64,000 nucleotides of DNA, taken from contig NZ_LGUC01000001.1 of NCBI RefSeq assembly GCF_001307315.1, positions 1 to 64,000 of the forward strand, given 5' to 3'. The stretch comes from Halolamina pelagica. GTDB lineage: Archaea; Halobacteriota; Halobacteria; Halobacteriales; Haloferacaceae. Every line of letters starts with the position of its first letter. The stretch's first letter is position 1. Below are positions 27,001 to 37,795 of this stretch, piece by piece. The position numbers were made by a program, and so were the translations under genes. The notes below the pieces were generated by a model. It was not told the DNA's origin, did no database searches, and saw only the letters and a list, made by a program, of their open reading frames with translations.

Positions 27001-28188
27001 TTACTCCCGTCCGCGAAGCACGATCACCACGCTGCTGAGCAGGAGACAGCCCACCAGCCCCGTGAACGCGGTGTCGTAGTCGACGTATTGGGCGACGACG
27101 CCGACGTAGGTCGCGCCCAGCGAGCCGATGCCGATGTAGACGCTGCGCATCGCGCCCAGGTCGCCGCCCATGCTGTCGCCCGGGAACGAGTCCATCAGGT
27201 ACGCCTGCATCACCGGCGGGTACGCCAGCAACCCGGCGGCGAACACGCCGACGGCGATCAGCGCCGCGGTGGGCGTCGACGCCAGCACCAGACCGACCAG
27301 CGCGACCGCCGCCACCACCAGCACGCCCGGCGCGAGCAGCCCCCGCGGGACGCGGTCGCCGAGCCCGCCGGCCAGCGGCTTCGCGATCGCGCCGACGACG
27401 AACAGCAGGGCGAACGACCCGTTCGCGACGACCGGCGAGAGCTCCTTGGCCCGGAGATACGTCGGGAGAAAGCTCGTCGCCGACTGCCAGGTGAACGCGT
27501 AGAGCGCGTAGGCAAACAGCAGCCAGCGCAGCCGCGGCACGCCGAGGATCCGGCGGAACGTGTCGGCGATCGCCAGATCGACTTTCGCGAGTTCGTACCC
27601 CTCGTCGCTCCAGAGATGGAGCAGGAGTGCGATCAACAGCAGCGCGACGGCGATGGGCGCAAACGCCGCCCGCCAGGTCGCCACGGCGATGACGACCGTG
27701 CCGATCCCGGCCGCGAGGATCCCGCCCACGTCGCCCGAGCCGGTGTGGAGGCCGAACGCGCGGCCGCGCTTGGCGACGAACAGGTCCGACACCATCCCCC
27801 GGGCGGGCGTGGGGTAGAGCCCGACGCCGACGCCGATGACGACCGCGCCGAACAGGAAGGCGAGATACGTCGGCGCCACCGAGAGGGTGAGGAAGCCGAC
27901 CGCCGCCAGCGAGAGGCCGGCGACGAGCAGCGTCGTCCGGGAGAGCCGATCCGACAGCCGGCCGCTGGGGTACTGGAGGATCGCGTACGTCCCCCAGACG
28001 ACCGTGATGGCGAAGCCGGCGGCGCCGCTGGAGATCTGCAGGTCGCCCGCGATCGCCGTCAGCAGCGGCGAGATGCTCAGCCGGCCGGCCTGTAGCAGCG
28101 CCCAGCCCAGCGAAATGACGAGCAGCAGCCGCCCGGAGTAGCCACGGAACAGGCGCTCCTCGTCGGTCGAGTGACTCACTGGTCTCAT
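27001..28188 (-). CDS. MFS transporter
   Basis: The 395-residue protein has about twelve hydrophobic helices. The segments GRLSDRLSRTTLL after helix 2 and GDRVPRGLL after helix 8 are the MFS inter-helix motif A. The start MRPVSHSTDEERLFRGYSGRLLLV fits a short cytoplasmic N-terminus. It is intact. The substrate cannot be predicted; the best general description is a drug/metabolite or oxalate/formate-type exporter-like MFS. Confidence 0.85.
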   Translation of the reverse strand: MRPVSHSTDEERLFRGYSGRLLLVISLGWALLQAGRLSISPLLTAIAGDLQISSGAAGFAITVVWGTYAILQYPSGRLSDRLSRTTLLVAGLSLAAVGFLTLSVAPTYLAFLFGAVVIGVGVGLYPTPARGMVSDLFVAKRGRAFGLHTGSGDVGGILAAGIGTVVIAVATWRAAFAPIAVALLLIALLLHLWSDEGYELAKVDLAIADTFRRILGVPRLRWLLFAYALYAFTWQSATSFLPTYLRAKELSPVVANGSFALLFVVGAIAKPLAGGLGDRVPRGLLAPGVLVVAAVALVGLVLASTPTAALIAVGVFAAGLLAYPPVMQAYLMDSFPGDSMGGDLGAMRSVYIGIGSLGATYVGVVAQYVDYDTAFTGLVGCLLLSSVVIVLRGRE

Positions 28189-28235
28189 TGCCGACGCCGA
28201 CGTACTTGAACGCCTCCGTTCCGGCCGTTCTCCCC

Positions 28236-28679
28236 CTACCCTACGCCGGCTCGTAGCGGTAGCGCCGAGTCGGCTCCCCGCGGAACCGTGGGCCGGCCCC
28301 CGGGGTCGAAGCCGACCGCCTCGACCGCGCGCCGCATCGCGTCGTCGCCCTCCCGGAGCAGCACCTCGACCGGGAGCCCCGCCCCGCGGGCGAACGCGAT
28401 GGGCTCGGCGAGCAGGCGCTCGCAGGCGTCGCTGTCGCCGCCGAACTGGGTGACGAACACGGTGTCCTCGCGGGCGTCGAAGCTCACGAAGCCGGTGAGG
28501 TCGGCCTCGCGCTCGTCGGGAGGCGCGCCCGGTTCGTCGTTGCCGGCCACACTCCCGTCGTCGCCGACGAGCACCCGGACGCTCCGCTCGTGGATCACGT
28601 CCCGCAGCACGGGCTCGGGCGCGTCGCTCAGTGCGGCCATCGCCGGCGCGTCGCGCTCGACAGCGTCGCGGACCGTCAT
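28236..28679 (-). CDS. GNAT-like acetyltransferase-fold protein, 147 residues
   Basis: The opening MTVRDAVERDAPAMAALSDAP resembles the N-terminal helix of GNAT acetyltransferases. The middle has DLTGFVSFDAREDTVFVTQFGG and a C-terminal helix (DAMRRAVEAVGFDPGG) typical of the acetyl-CoA fold's end. A clear Q/RxxGxG/A motif is not visible, so activity is uncertain. It stands alone between the MFS gene and a divergent protease gene. Confidence 0.6.
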   Translation of the reverse strand: MTVRDAVERDAPAMAALSDAPEPVLRDVIHERSVRVLVGDDGSVAGNDEPGAPPDEREADLTGFVSFDAREDTVFVTQFGGDSDACERLLAEPIAFARGAGLPVEVLLREGDDAMRRAVEAVGFDPGGRPTVPRGADSALPLRAGVG

Positions 28680-28739
28680 TCGCTCGCCTGTTCCGCCGCG
28701 GTCGGCTTAAACGCCGGGGGCGGCGCCGTCGCGAGATTC

Positions 28740-29507
28740 ATGTCGGCGCCGAACGACGAGTCAGCCGTGTCCCACGCTCCCGGCCGTCCGATCGCGCTCG
28801 TGATCGCCCTCACCCTCGCCGTCGGTGGGCTCGTCGTCAGCACCGTCACCGGACTGATCGGCACCCTGGTCGGCGCGCTCGTCGGCGCGGGGACGAACCC
28901 GGACGCCGCGGTCCCCGCGCTCGTCGGCGTGCTGCTCGTCACCGCGGAGGCGGGGTTCGTCGTCGTCGGCTACGCGTTCCGGCAGACCGACGACGGCGCC
29001 GCGATCGGCATCGACTGGATCGACCGACACGGGTCGAGACTGGGCGACGCTGCGCTGGTCGTCGGCGCGACTGTCGCGCTCGTCGCGTTCAACCGCGCGG
29101 CGTTCGCGGTCGGGTCGCTTCTCGGCGTCGATCCCGTGACCGCCGTCTCGGCGCCCGACGAGCTGTCGGTCGGCGTGCTGGCGGTCATGCTGCCGGCGAT
29201 GCTGCTCGCGGTCGGGCCCGCCGAGGAGTACCTGTTCCGCGGGGTCGTGCAGGGGTACCTGCGCCAGTCGTTCTCGGCCTGGGGCGCCGTCGGCTGGAGC
29301 GCGCTGCTGTTCGCGGTCGTCCACCTGCCGAACCTGCTCTCGACCCCCGAAGCGGGGCTCGTCTCGGTTCCGGTCTGGCTGACCATCGGCGTCGTGCTCG
29401 GCTGGCTGTACGAGCGGACGGGCGCGCTGCTGGTGCCGGTGCTGGTCCACGGGCTCTACAACGCGGCGGTGGTCTCGCTGCTGTTCGTGGAGTGGGGGAT
29501 CGTCTGA
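28740..29507 (+). CDS. CPBP family intramembrane metalloprotease
   Basis: The 255-residue membrane protein has the full Abi/CPBP motif set: EEYLFRG (E162, E163, R167), H195 in VVHLPNLL, and LVHGLYN (H237, N241). About eight membrane helices are visible. I start at ATG 28740 because upstream codons in the frame are unconserved. The family includes CAAX prenyl proteases and bacteriocin-immunity proteins. The archaeal substrate is not known. Confidence 0.87.
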   Translation: MSAPNDESAVSHAPGRPIALVIALTLAVGGLVVSTVTGLIGTLVGALVGAGTNPDAAVPALVGVLLVTAEAGFVVVGYAFRQTDDGAAIGIDWIDRHGSRLGDAALVVGATVALVAFNRAAFAVGSLLGVDPVTAVSAPDELSVGVLAVMLPAMLLAVGPAEEYLFRGVVQGYLRQSFSAWGAVGWSALLFAVVHLPNLLSTPEAGLVSVPVWLTIGVVLGWLYERTGALLVPVLVHGLYNAAVVSLLFVEWGIV

Positions 29508-29525
29508 AAACGGGAGGCTGAGGAC

Positions 29526-30359
29526 TCAGTCCAGCAGTTCGTCCAACCCGCGGGCGGGGTAGCCGACGACCCGATCGACGCCGGCGTCGTGGAGCGTCGC
29601 GACCCGGTCACGGACGGTCGCTTCGTCGCCGACGATCGCGAAGTCCTTGCTGGCGGCGAGCAGCACCTCGCGCGCCCGGCCAGTCGCCGAGGCGTCGGTC
29701 TCGTACTCGTCCGGGAGCGCGCGCCGGACGGGCCCGCGCCGGGCGGTGTACGCGCCGACGGCGTCGAGGATCTCGTCCTCGTCGTCGCTGAGGACGGTGG
29801 GCGCGTACACCGCGATCTCGCCGTCGAAGCCGGCGGCCCGCAGCGCGCGCACGTCGCGCTCGGTCGAGCGCGAGAGCAGTTCGAACTGCGTCGCGCCGGT
29901 CGCGAGCGCGACCCGCTCGACGCCCTCGGTGCCGACCCAGGCGTCGGGATGCTGCTTGCGGCCCTTCCCGAGCCGCGGCGCGATAGCGCGCTGGCTCTCC
30001 GCCTCGGAGAGGTAGGCGCCGTGACCGGCGACGAGCACCCGACCGATCCCTTCGGGGATCGACGCCGCGAGGGAGTCGTCGCCCAGCGGGTCGAGGCCGT
30101 CGGCGCGGACGGGCGTCGTCACGCGGACCGTGGCAGTCTCCGCGAGCGCGCGGAGCGTGTCGGTGTCCGGGAACGTCTCGCGACCCTCGTAGTCGACGAC
30201 GAGCGTCGACGCCGGGAGGTCGGTCGCGCGGGCGAGGTCGACCGCCGCGGGTTTGAGCGCGACGGCGTCGATGCCGACACGCGGGAACGGCCCGACAGTG
30301 TCGTCGCTCGTGGTTCGCTGGCTGGTGCTGTCGGGCGTGGTGGTGTCGGGCGTGTTCAT
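29526..30359 (-). CDS. Hypothetical protein with luciferase-like C-terminal segment, 277 residues
   Basis: The N-terminus (MNTPDTTTPDSTSQRTT) is low complexity. The rest is an alpha/beta protein with VGIDAVALKPAAVDLARATDLP and, at the C-terminus, DFAIVGDEATVRDRVATLHDAGVDRVVGYP. That last segment resembles the end of F420-dependent luciferase-like monooxygenases, where a conserved 'GDPDxVxxRLxxxxxAGVD' helix occurs. The catalytic core of that family is not evident, so I treat the similarity as suggestive only. Confidence 0.55.
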   Translation of the reverse strand: MNTPDTTTPDSTSQRTTSDDTVGPFPRVGIDAVALKPAAVDLARATDLPASTLVVDYEGRETFPDTDTLRALAETATVRVTTPVRADGLDPLGDDSLAASIPEGIGRVLVAGHGAYLSEAESQRAIAPRLGKGRKQHPDAWVGTEGVERVALATGATQFELLSRSTERDVRALRAAGFDGEIAVYAPTVLSDDEDEILDAVGAYTARRGPVRRALPDEYETDASATGRAREVLLAASKDFAIVGDEATVRDRVATLHDAGVDRVVGYPARGLDELLD

Positions 30360-30555
30360 AGCGAGTGCTCCTCGGTACTCCGGTAGCTATGCGAGAACTG
30401 CGCGGATCTAGAATCGCGGAACGCGATCCATCGCCTGTGCGGCCATGCACTCCCCCATATCCCGCTCACCCGGATAAGCGTGTCGTCACTCCGAGTGGGA
30501 CGAGCCACCGGCCGAGCGGGCTCGAAACACCGCCAGCAGAACCAGATTCTCCGTC

Positions 30556-31155
30556 TCAGACCGGGAACTCGGCTTCCGGCTCCACGACGCGGTCGACGGT
30601 CTCCGGCGCGCGCCAGTCGGTGGTGAGTTCGAGCAGCTGGACCAGCATCCGGCCGGTGGCGCCCCAGACCGTGTAGTCGCCGACGTGGAAGTAGTGGAGG
30701 CGCACGTCGCCGACCTCCGGACGTTTGCGGCGCTCGGACTCGTAGTTCGCGGGGTCAGTCAGCGCCGAGACGGGGAGCTTGGCGACTTCGACCGCCTCGA
30801 CGCCGTCGGGTTCGTAGGTGCGGTCGGGCACCTGCGCAACGTACGGGCGGATCGCGTAGCCGGAGGTCGTCGTCGTGTCGTCGAGGCGGCCGACGATCGA
30901 GGGTTCGGTCTCGTGGAGCCCGATTTCCTCCCACGCCTCCCGGCGGGCGGTGTCGACGAGGTCCGGGTCGAACGGCTCGTGGCCGCCGCCCGGGAACGCC
31001 ATCTGGCCCGCGTGGGAGCCGAGGTCGTCCGAGCGCTTGATGAACAGCAGGGCGGGCTCCTCGCCCCCGTCGACCACCGGGGCGAGCACGCTGGCCCAGC
31101 GCTCCGCGTCGGCGACCGTAGTCGGCTCGTAGCCGCCGAGCCCCGAGAGTTCCAT
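30556..31155 (-). CDS. NUDIX hydrolase, CoA pyrophosphatase type
   Basis: I start at 31155 (MELSGLGGYEPTTVADAERW). The NUDIX box reads FPGGGHEPFDPDLVDTARREAWEEIGL, and the preceding LFIKRSDDLGSHAGQMAFPGG is the UPF0035 segment characteristic of CoA diphosphatases (NudL/NUDT7 group). These cleave CoA or acyl-CoA to phosphopantetheine and 3',5'-ADP. The length is 199 residues. It follows the gene at 31199 by 43 nt, suggesting co-transcription. Confidence 0.85.
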   Translation of the reverse strand: MELSGLGGYEPTTVADAERWASVLAPVVDGGEEPALLFIKRSDDLGSHAGQMAFPGGGHEPFDPDLVDTARREAWEEIGLHETEPSIVGRLDDTTTTSGYAIRPYVAQVPDRTYEPDGVEAVEVAKLPVSALTDPANYESERRKRPEVGDVRLHYFHVGDYTVWGATGRMLVQLLELTTDWRAPETVDRVVEPEAEFPV

Positions 31156-31198
31156 ACGCGACTGTCGGCGCCAGTCGGTCAAAAACGCTTCGTCGGCC

Positions 31199-31687
31199 TC
31201 AGTCGGTGAGGGCGAGCAGGCGGTCCCGAGTCGCCCCCAGATCTACGGACCCCCACGCCTCGGCGTCGTACGTCACGTCGATCAGCGTCGCCGCCCGCTC
31301 GGCGTCGCCGGCGTCGACGACGGTCTCGGACGCCTCGCGCAGGCGGTCGGCCACGTGCTCGGCCGCGGCCGCGCGGTCGATCGATCGCTCGGGCACGTCG
31401 AGGATGTGGGGCAGGTCCTCCCCTTCCGCGGGGAGCATCGGGAACGCGACGGGGCCGACGACCAGCGCCGCGTCGTCGTCGACCGTACCGTCGACGGCGT
31501 CGGTGGGGAGTTCGACGAGGTAGTACTCGCGGATCGCCTCCGCGACGGCCGCCGAGACCGCGTCCTCGCGCACGTCGGCGCCGCGACGGTAGGCGACCTC
31601 GACCAGCGCCTGCTCCAGTTCCGCGCGGGTCAGCGCGTCGAACAGGTCGACGATGCCCGCGAGTTCGTCGTGAGTGGCCTCCTCCAT
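31199..31687 (-). CDS. Conserved haloarchaeal hypothetical protein, 162 residues
   Basis: I start at 31687 (MEEATHDELAGIVDLFDALTRAELEQALVEVAYRRG). The protein is acidic and mostly helical, ending AWGSVDLGATRDRLLALTD. No cysteine or active-site motif is visible. The helical N-terminal segment resembles small HTH or adaptor folds, but I do not assign a family. It is the first gene of a probable two-gene unit with the CoA-diphosphatase-like NUDIX gene. Confidence 0.65.
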   Translation of the reverse strand: MEEATHDELAGIVDLFDALTRAELEQALVEVAYRRGADVREDAVSAAVAEAIREYYLVELPTDAVDGTVDDDAALVVGPVAFPMLPAEGEDLPHILDVPERSIDRAAAAEHVADRLREASETVVDAGDAERAATLIDVTYDAEAWGSVDLGATRDRLLALTD

Positions 31688-31745
31688 CGCCCGTGACTGC
31701 GGCGGGCGTCGGCAAAAGTACGCGGGTCCATGGGGGCCGGACGCG

Positions 31746-32578
31746 TCAGCCGGCGTCGGTGGCCGTCTCCGTCTCACCCTCGACGGTGACCGTCACCGTT
31801 GTCTCGCCCGTCGGCGTCCGGACCTCGTACTCGAGCTCCCGGCCGGGCTCGGCGTCCCGGGCCTCCGCGGCCACCGTCGCCGTGTTGGACTCGCCGGGAT
31901 CGAGCGGGATGTCGAACCCCTCCGGCTTGTAGAGGGGATAGGAGAAGTTCACCGCGCCGCGGAACGTGCCCGCGCCGTCGCCGACGTTCTCGGCCGTGAT
32001 CGTGATCTCGAAGGTCTCGTCGGGTGCGACCGTGTTCGGGGCGTCGACGGACCACTCCCACGCGGGCGGCGGCGAGGTGGCGTTCTCGACGGATAGCTCC
32101 CACTCCTCGGGCTCCGGATCGTGGTCGAGACGGAGCGTCGGCGCCGACGCCAGTTGGGCCGGCGTCTCGAACAGCAGCCAGCCCCGGCGGTCGGCGTCAC
32201 CGTCGTCGGGCGTGTAGCCGTCGCCGGGCACGTCGAGATCGACCGGGTAGCCGTACTCGGGCGTGATCGGTGCGTACTGCTCGCCGTCGGCGAGGAGCGT
32301 GAACGCCGCCCGGTCCGGCGGGATCGATGGCGCCCGCGCGTCGATCGTGACGAACACGAACTGGCCGTCGGCGGGCTGGATCCCGTTCCAGTCCACGTTC
32401 TCGATGTGGCGGTAGGCGTACTGGACAGCAGCGGCTTCCACGGTCACGCCGGACGCCGAAGGGGTTCCGGGCGCCGTAGTGGCCGTCGGGGACTCGGTGT
32501 CGCTGCCGGGGCGTCGTCGACGCAGCCGGCGAGCCCCGCGACTGCGACCGTCGCGAGATACGCGCGCCTGGAGGGCAT
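31746..32578 (-). CDS. Secreted lipoprotein with CARDB/Ig-like domain, one frameshift
   Basis: The reconstructed protein starts MPSRRAYLATVAVAGLAGC, a twin-arginine-like signal with lipobox LAGC. Restoring a lost C near 32505 (C5 read as C4) joins it to a Thr/Pro-rich linker. A domain follows with VDWNGIQPADGQFVFVTIDAR, then a C-terminal beta domain (DETFEITITAENVGDGAGTFRG and TVTVTVEGE) resembling CARDB/DUF11-type surface modules. The corrected length is 277 residues. It is probably lipid-anchored on the cell surface; the role is unknown. Confidence 0.75.
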
Positions 32579-32699
32579 CGTCGCCGTGTTCGGTCGTTCG
32601 GGGTAAGTGCTTTCTGCGGGCTGGCGATCCGGATCCGCAACAAACAAGCAAACAAAATCTGGCACAAACGCTAAAACTCCCCAACACCAATTGGCGTCT

Positions 32700-33059
32700 A
32701 TGTCCGGTGGCAGCATCGACATCCACGAGTTCGAGTCGGCAGACCCCGACGAGTTCGAGGGGGCGGACAAGACCGAACGGGTCATCGAGTTCCTCGCGAC
32801 ACACGACGATCGCGCGTGGAAGGCAGCCACCATCGCCGAGCGAACGGAGATCGACGCCGACGCCGTCAGTTCCCTGCTTTCACGACTCAAAAAGCGAGGG
32901 CTGGTTCGGCACAAGAGCCCGTTCTGGGCGATCACCGACGACGAACAGCGCCTCGCGGCGGCCCGCAGCGTCCATGCCGCGACCGAGCGCTACGACGAGC
33001 AGTTCGGTGAAGAAGACCCAGACGAGTGGGAGACCGAGGACTCGGAGGCGTTGCGGTGA
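32700..33059 (+). CDS. Winged-helix (MarR-like) protein, probable antitoxin
   Basis: The 119-residue acidic protein starts MSGGSIDIHEFESADPDEFEGADKTERVIEFLATH. A winged helix follows: AWKAATIAERTEIDADAVSSLLSRLKKRGLVRHKSPFW is helix-turn-helix plus wing. The C-terminus is a long acidic tail (EQFGEEDPDEWETED). Its TGA overlaps the GTG of the MazF-like gene as GTGA, so the two are translationally coupled. This layout, DNA-binding regulator first and toxin second, is that of an autoregulated toxin-antitoxin operon. Confidence 0.75.
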   Translation: MSGGSIDIHEFESADPDEFEGADKTERVIEFLATHDDRAWKAATIAERTEIDADAVSSLLSRLKKRGLVRHKSPFWAITDDEQRLAAARSVHAATERYDEQFGEEDPDEWETEDSEALR

Positions 33060-33397
33060 GGGCGATCCAGAACAGCGATATCGTCTGGAGCGACGACTTC
33101 TACAAGGACGGCGATGCCGGCCGGCCGCTCCTCGTGGTTGGAACCGTCGAGATGGATGCCCACGGGATGCAGTACGTCTGTGTCGCACTCACCTCCCGCA
33201 CGTATCACGAACGGTCGATCGAAATCCAAGAGCAAGATTACGAGGACGCACCGCTCCCACTGGAGAGTCACGCGCTCCCGTGGGTGTTCCAGACGCTCTC
33301 GCGGGAACATCTCCGGCGCTACAAGACCTGTATCACCGACGAGAAACTCGACGCGATCATCGAAGCGGCGAGCCACTACATCGGGGCAACGGCGTAG
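33056..33397 (+). CDS. PemK/MazF-like toxin
   Basis: The 113-residue product from GTG 33056 reads MRAIQNSDIVWSDDFYKDGDAGRPLLVVGTVEMDAHGMQYVCVALTS. It has the MazF beta-barrel pattern: an RP-L-x-V-G strand followed by the V-x-L-(T/S)-S strand. The later SHALPWVFQTLSREHLRR matches the family's 'S...pw.l..l' region. MazF toxins are ribonucleases. The canonical N-terminal GD motif is degenerate here (IVWSDD). Activity is inference. Confidence 0.72.
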   Translation: MRAIQNSDIVWSDDFYKDGDAGRPLLVVGTVEMDAHGMQYVCVALTSRTYHERSIEIQEQDYEDAPLPLESHALPWVFQTLSREHLRRYKTCITDEKLDAIIEAASHYIGATA

Positions 33398-33490
33398 CCA
33401 CTATCAGGCCGAAAAACGGGAGAACGAGTGATCGACGGAGCAGTACGCGGGTCGGTGAGGGCAGTGTGAGAGTTGGCTAGTCGCCTAACT

Positions 33491-35146
<1,656 letters not shown>

Positions 35147-35172
35147 GGTCAACGAAGGATTGTCCGTGGTTC

Positions 35173-35180
35173 TATATAAA
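35173..35180 (-). promoter_or_regulatory. TATA box of the thermosome gene
   Basis: TTTATATA (minus strand) lies about 27-34 nt upstream of the chosen start at 35146, the spacing expected for a nearly leaderless haloarchaeal message. It is flanked by purine-rich sequence typical of a BRE. Confidence 0.65.
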
Positions 35181-35495
35181 TGTGTCGTAGCGTGTGGGGG
35201 CGACGGGCCTCGACCGCGCTCGGTGAATCCGCCAAAACCGGATGCAAGCGGATCATCCGTACCAAATCGTGCGTCTGTTTACCATGCCACAACGGACCGC
35301 GTTTTGCCGGCTTTATGTACTCATCCGGCGCCGACGGCAGCGAGGTATCGGCCAGTGGGTCGGAGACCGTCGGCGACGAACCAGTGAGCAGTCGCTGGCG
35401 TCGACGAACGACGCGCGTATCGTGGCGACAAAAGGGCAGATCCGCAGACGCCCAGGGCAGACGAGGAGAGAAAGGGGGAGTCGACGGGCGGGCGG

Positions 35496-35675
35496 TCAGT
35501 TCTCGGGGCGCTCACCTCCGTCCGGGTCCACCAGGTACTCGGCGTCGGCCGCGTCGGGCTCGGGGAGCTCGTCCGCATCGAACTCCGTCTCGGCGTCCCG
35601 GGAAGCGAGCCGGGACTCCAACTGCCGGCGTTTGTTCCGCCCTTTCCGTTCGCGACCGGTTTTCGTGTCTGGCAT
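35496..35675 (-). CDS. Small charged hypothetical protein, 59 residues
   Basis: The product starts MPDTKTGRERKGRNKRRQLESRL (strongly basic) and turns acidic in its second half (DADELPEPDAADAEYLVDPDGG). Basic-then-acidic small proteins of this kind recur in haloarchaea and may bind RNA or ribosomes; that is inference. The frame has strong third-position G/C bias. The reading frames on the other strand here are shadows. Confidence 0.65.
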   Translation of the reverse strand: MPDTKTGRERKGRNKRRQLESRLASRDAETEFDADELPEPDAADAEYLVDPDGGERPEN

Positions 35676-35805
35676 CTACACCCGTGCTAACACCACACAT
35701 GGTTATCAACGTTTCGGGGGTGTGCGACGCCGCCCGTCGCCCGCCACAAGTTGACGTGGTAATCACCCACACGCTTAACACGATTGCCGTCCAATCGAGC
35801 CGTGT

Positions 35806-36117
35806 ATGGTGCGTACGGTTCCACCGAACGAGGAAGCACGGAGCGTCTTCGAACGCCTCGGCTACGCGGTCTCCGGCGACGGGCCGGAGTTCGTCGCGGA
35901 GCGGAAGTGGCGGTCCGTCCGGGTACGGACACTCTGCGCGGAGGACGCCGCCCGGCCGGGAACCCTCGACGGGGAGTATGGCCTCGAATGCCTCGTAACG
36001 TGGACCGACTGCGTCGACGAACTCGATCAGCGACTCAACGAACAGGCGCCCGACGGCGAGTGGGCGATCATCGGCGTCGACGACGACGGGGAGTACGAAG
36101 TGCACCGGGCGGCGTAA
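35806..36117 (+). CDS. Conserved haloarchaeal protein (DUF7116-like), 103 residues
   Basis: The protein starts MVRTVPPNEEARSVFERLGYAVSGDGPEFVAERKWRSVRV and ends WAIIGVDDDGEYEVHRAA. It is a small alpha/beta protein with no cysteine motif and no membrane segment. The opening and length match a haloarchaeal family of unknown function as I remember it. It stands alone. Confidence 0.65.
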   Translation: MVRTVPPNEEARSVFERLGYAVSGDGPEFVAERKWRSVRVRTLCAEDAARPGTLDGEYGLECLVTWTDCVDELDQRLNEQAPDGEWAIIGVDDDGEYEVHRAA

Positions 36118-36188
36118 GGTCCGGTGCGGATCTCGGCCGCCCGGCGTCGGCTCACACCTTTTTACGCGCGACCCGAGAGGGATAGCCC

Positions 36189-36794
36189 ATGCTGCCGCTC
36201 CAGTTCGGCCTGATCGAGGAGGGGATCAACGGGTTCGTCGACGGCATCGCGAGCGCGATCCCACAGGTACTCTCGGGGATCGTCTTCCTGCTGATCGCGG
36301 CGGTGCTGGCGAAGCTCGTGATGATCGTCGTCCGGTTCGCCCTCGATCGCGCGCTGCCGGGGGAGTCGGACGTGTACCGGCGGTTCGTGAGCACCATCGT
36401 CGCCGCGTTCCTCTGGTTCGGGATCGCCCTCTCCTTCCTCTCGATCGTCGGGCTCGAACAGATCGCCGCCTCGATGGGGACCGCCGCCGGCTTCCTCGCG
36501 CTGGGGGTCTCCTACTCGCTGTCGAACATGATCGCCGACGCCGTCGCCGGGGTGTATCTCCTGCGCGACCCGGACTTCATGCCGGGCGATCGGGTGAAAG
36601 TCGGCGACGTGTCCGGCACGGTCACGTCGATCGAACTCCGCAAGACGCGCTTCCGCGACGAGAACGACGACACGGTGGTCCGGGGCAACGCCGAGATCGA
36701 GAAGAAGTGGACGAAACTGGACGACGCCGAGACCGACGCCGGGGCAGCGAACGACGCCGACGAAACGGACGAATCCGGAGCTGAGGCGGCCTAA
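36189..36794 (+). CDS. MscS-family mechanosensitive channel, short form
   Basis: The 201-residue membrane protein starts MLPLQFGLIEEGINGFVDGIASAIPQVLSG. It has two or three helices, then the pore-lining segment AAGFLALGVSYSLSNMIADAVAGVYLL, the Gly/Ala-rich TM3 equivalent. A short beta domain (FMPGDRVKVGDVSGTVTSIELRKTRFRDENDDTVVRGN) follows, corresponding to the MscS middle-beta domain. The large C-terminal cage domain is absent, replaced by an acidic tail. It opens under membrane tension to release osmolytes. Confidence 0.85.
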   Translation: MLPLQFGLIEEGINGFVDGIASAIPQVLSGIVFLLIAAVLAKLVMIVVRFALDRALPGESDVYRRFVSTIVAAFLWFGIALSFLSIVGLEQIAASMGTAAGFLALGVSYSLSNMIADAVAGVYLLRDPDFMPGDRVKVGDVSGTVTSIELRKTRFRDENDDTVVRGNAEIEKKWTKLDDAETDAGAANDADETDESGAEAA

Positions 36795-36850
36795 CACGCG
36801 CCAGCACCCCGGGCGAGAGGCTTATCACCCTGAGCCGCGAATTTCCGGCA

Positions 36851-37795
36851 ATGTTCGTCGGTCACGCGCTGCTGGCGTTCGCCCTCGTCGGCGGGACAGC
36901 GGCGGTGCTGACCGACCGCCGGATCGCCCTCCAGCTCGGGATCGTCGCCGCAGTGTTCGCGACGGTCCCCGACGTGGACATGGTGTACGCGCTCGTGGGG
37001 CTCGTCGGCGCCGAGGGCGGCGTGATGGGCACTGTGAGCTCCTTCTGGGCGGCCAGCACCGCCGTCCACCGCACGATCACTCACTCGCTGCTGGTCGCGC
37101 CCGTCGCGGCCGCGATGGCGGGCGCGTGGCTCCACGGCCGGCGCAGCGAGGCGCCCTGGTGGCTCGGCGTCGCCGTCGTCCTCGGCGCGGGCCTGGGGAC
37201 CGTCGCGACGCTGGTCAGCGGCGCGCTGGGTGGCGCCGTGATGGCCGTCTTCGTCGTCGCCGCCGTCGCCGTCGCGGAGGGCGTGGGGCAGTACACCGAG
37301 TTCGGCAGCCGGGCGACGATCGCCGCCGGGTTCGTCGGCCTGTTCTCCCACCCCTTCGGCGACCTCGCGACCGGCGAGCCGCCAGCCTTCCTCTACCCGC
37401 TGAACGCGCCGCTGGTGACCGAGCGCGTCGCGCTCGCCGACGACGCGACGCTACACCTGCTCGGCGCCTTCGGGGTCGAACTCGCCGCGATCTGGGCCGG
37501 CCTGCTGGTGGCGATGTGGCTACTCGAGCGCCCGGTTCGGGCGGCGATCGACTTCCGCGCGGTCGTCGGCGTCGGCTACGCGCTGGCCGCGTTGGCGATC
37601 CCGGCGCCGACGCTCGACTTCTCCTACCACTTCGTGTTCTCGGTGCTCTCGGTGGGGATGATCGGCGCCGTCCCTCGAGTGCGGTTCCCGAACGTGGCCG
37701 TCGAGCGGCCCGACGCCGTCGGCGCCGCGCTGACCGGACTGGCCGCGGTGACGCTGGCCGGCATGGCCTACACCGTCGCGTACGTCCTGGTCTAG
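36851..37795 (+). CDS. Membrane-bound metal-dependent hydrolase (YdjM/DUF457 family)
   Basis: The 314-residue multi-helix membrane protein starts MFVGHALLAFALVGG and carries the family motifs: an early H (residue 5), PDVDM (residues 39-43) and HRTITHS (around residue 75), which supply histidine/aspartate metal ligands. The length is longer than the usual 160-200 residues because of additional helices at the C-terminus. Its stop overlaps that of the convergent permease in a CTAG. The biological substrate is unknown. Confidence 0.8.
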   Translation: MFVGHALLAFALVGGTAAVLTDRRIALQLGIVAAVFATVPDVDMVYALVGLVGAEGGVMGTVSSFWAASTAVHRTITHSLLVAPVAAAMAGAWLHGRRSEAPWWLGVAVVLGAGLGTVATLVSGALGGAVMAVFVVAAVAVAEGVGQYTEFGSRATIAAGFVGLFSHPFGDLATGEPPAFLYPLNAPLVTERVALADDATLHLLGAFGVELAAIWAGLLVAMWLLERPVRAAIDFRAVVGVGYALAALAIPAPTLDFSYHFVFSVLSVGMIGAVPRVRFPNVAVERPDAVGAALTGLAAVTLAGMAYTVAYVLV

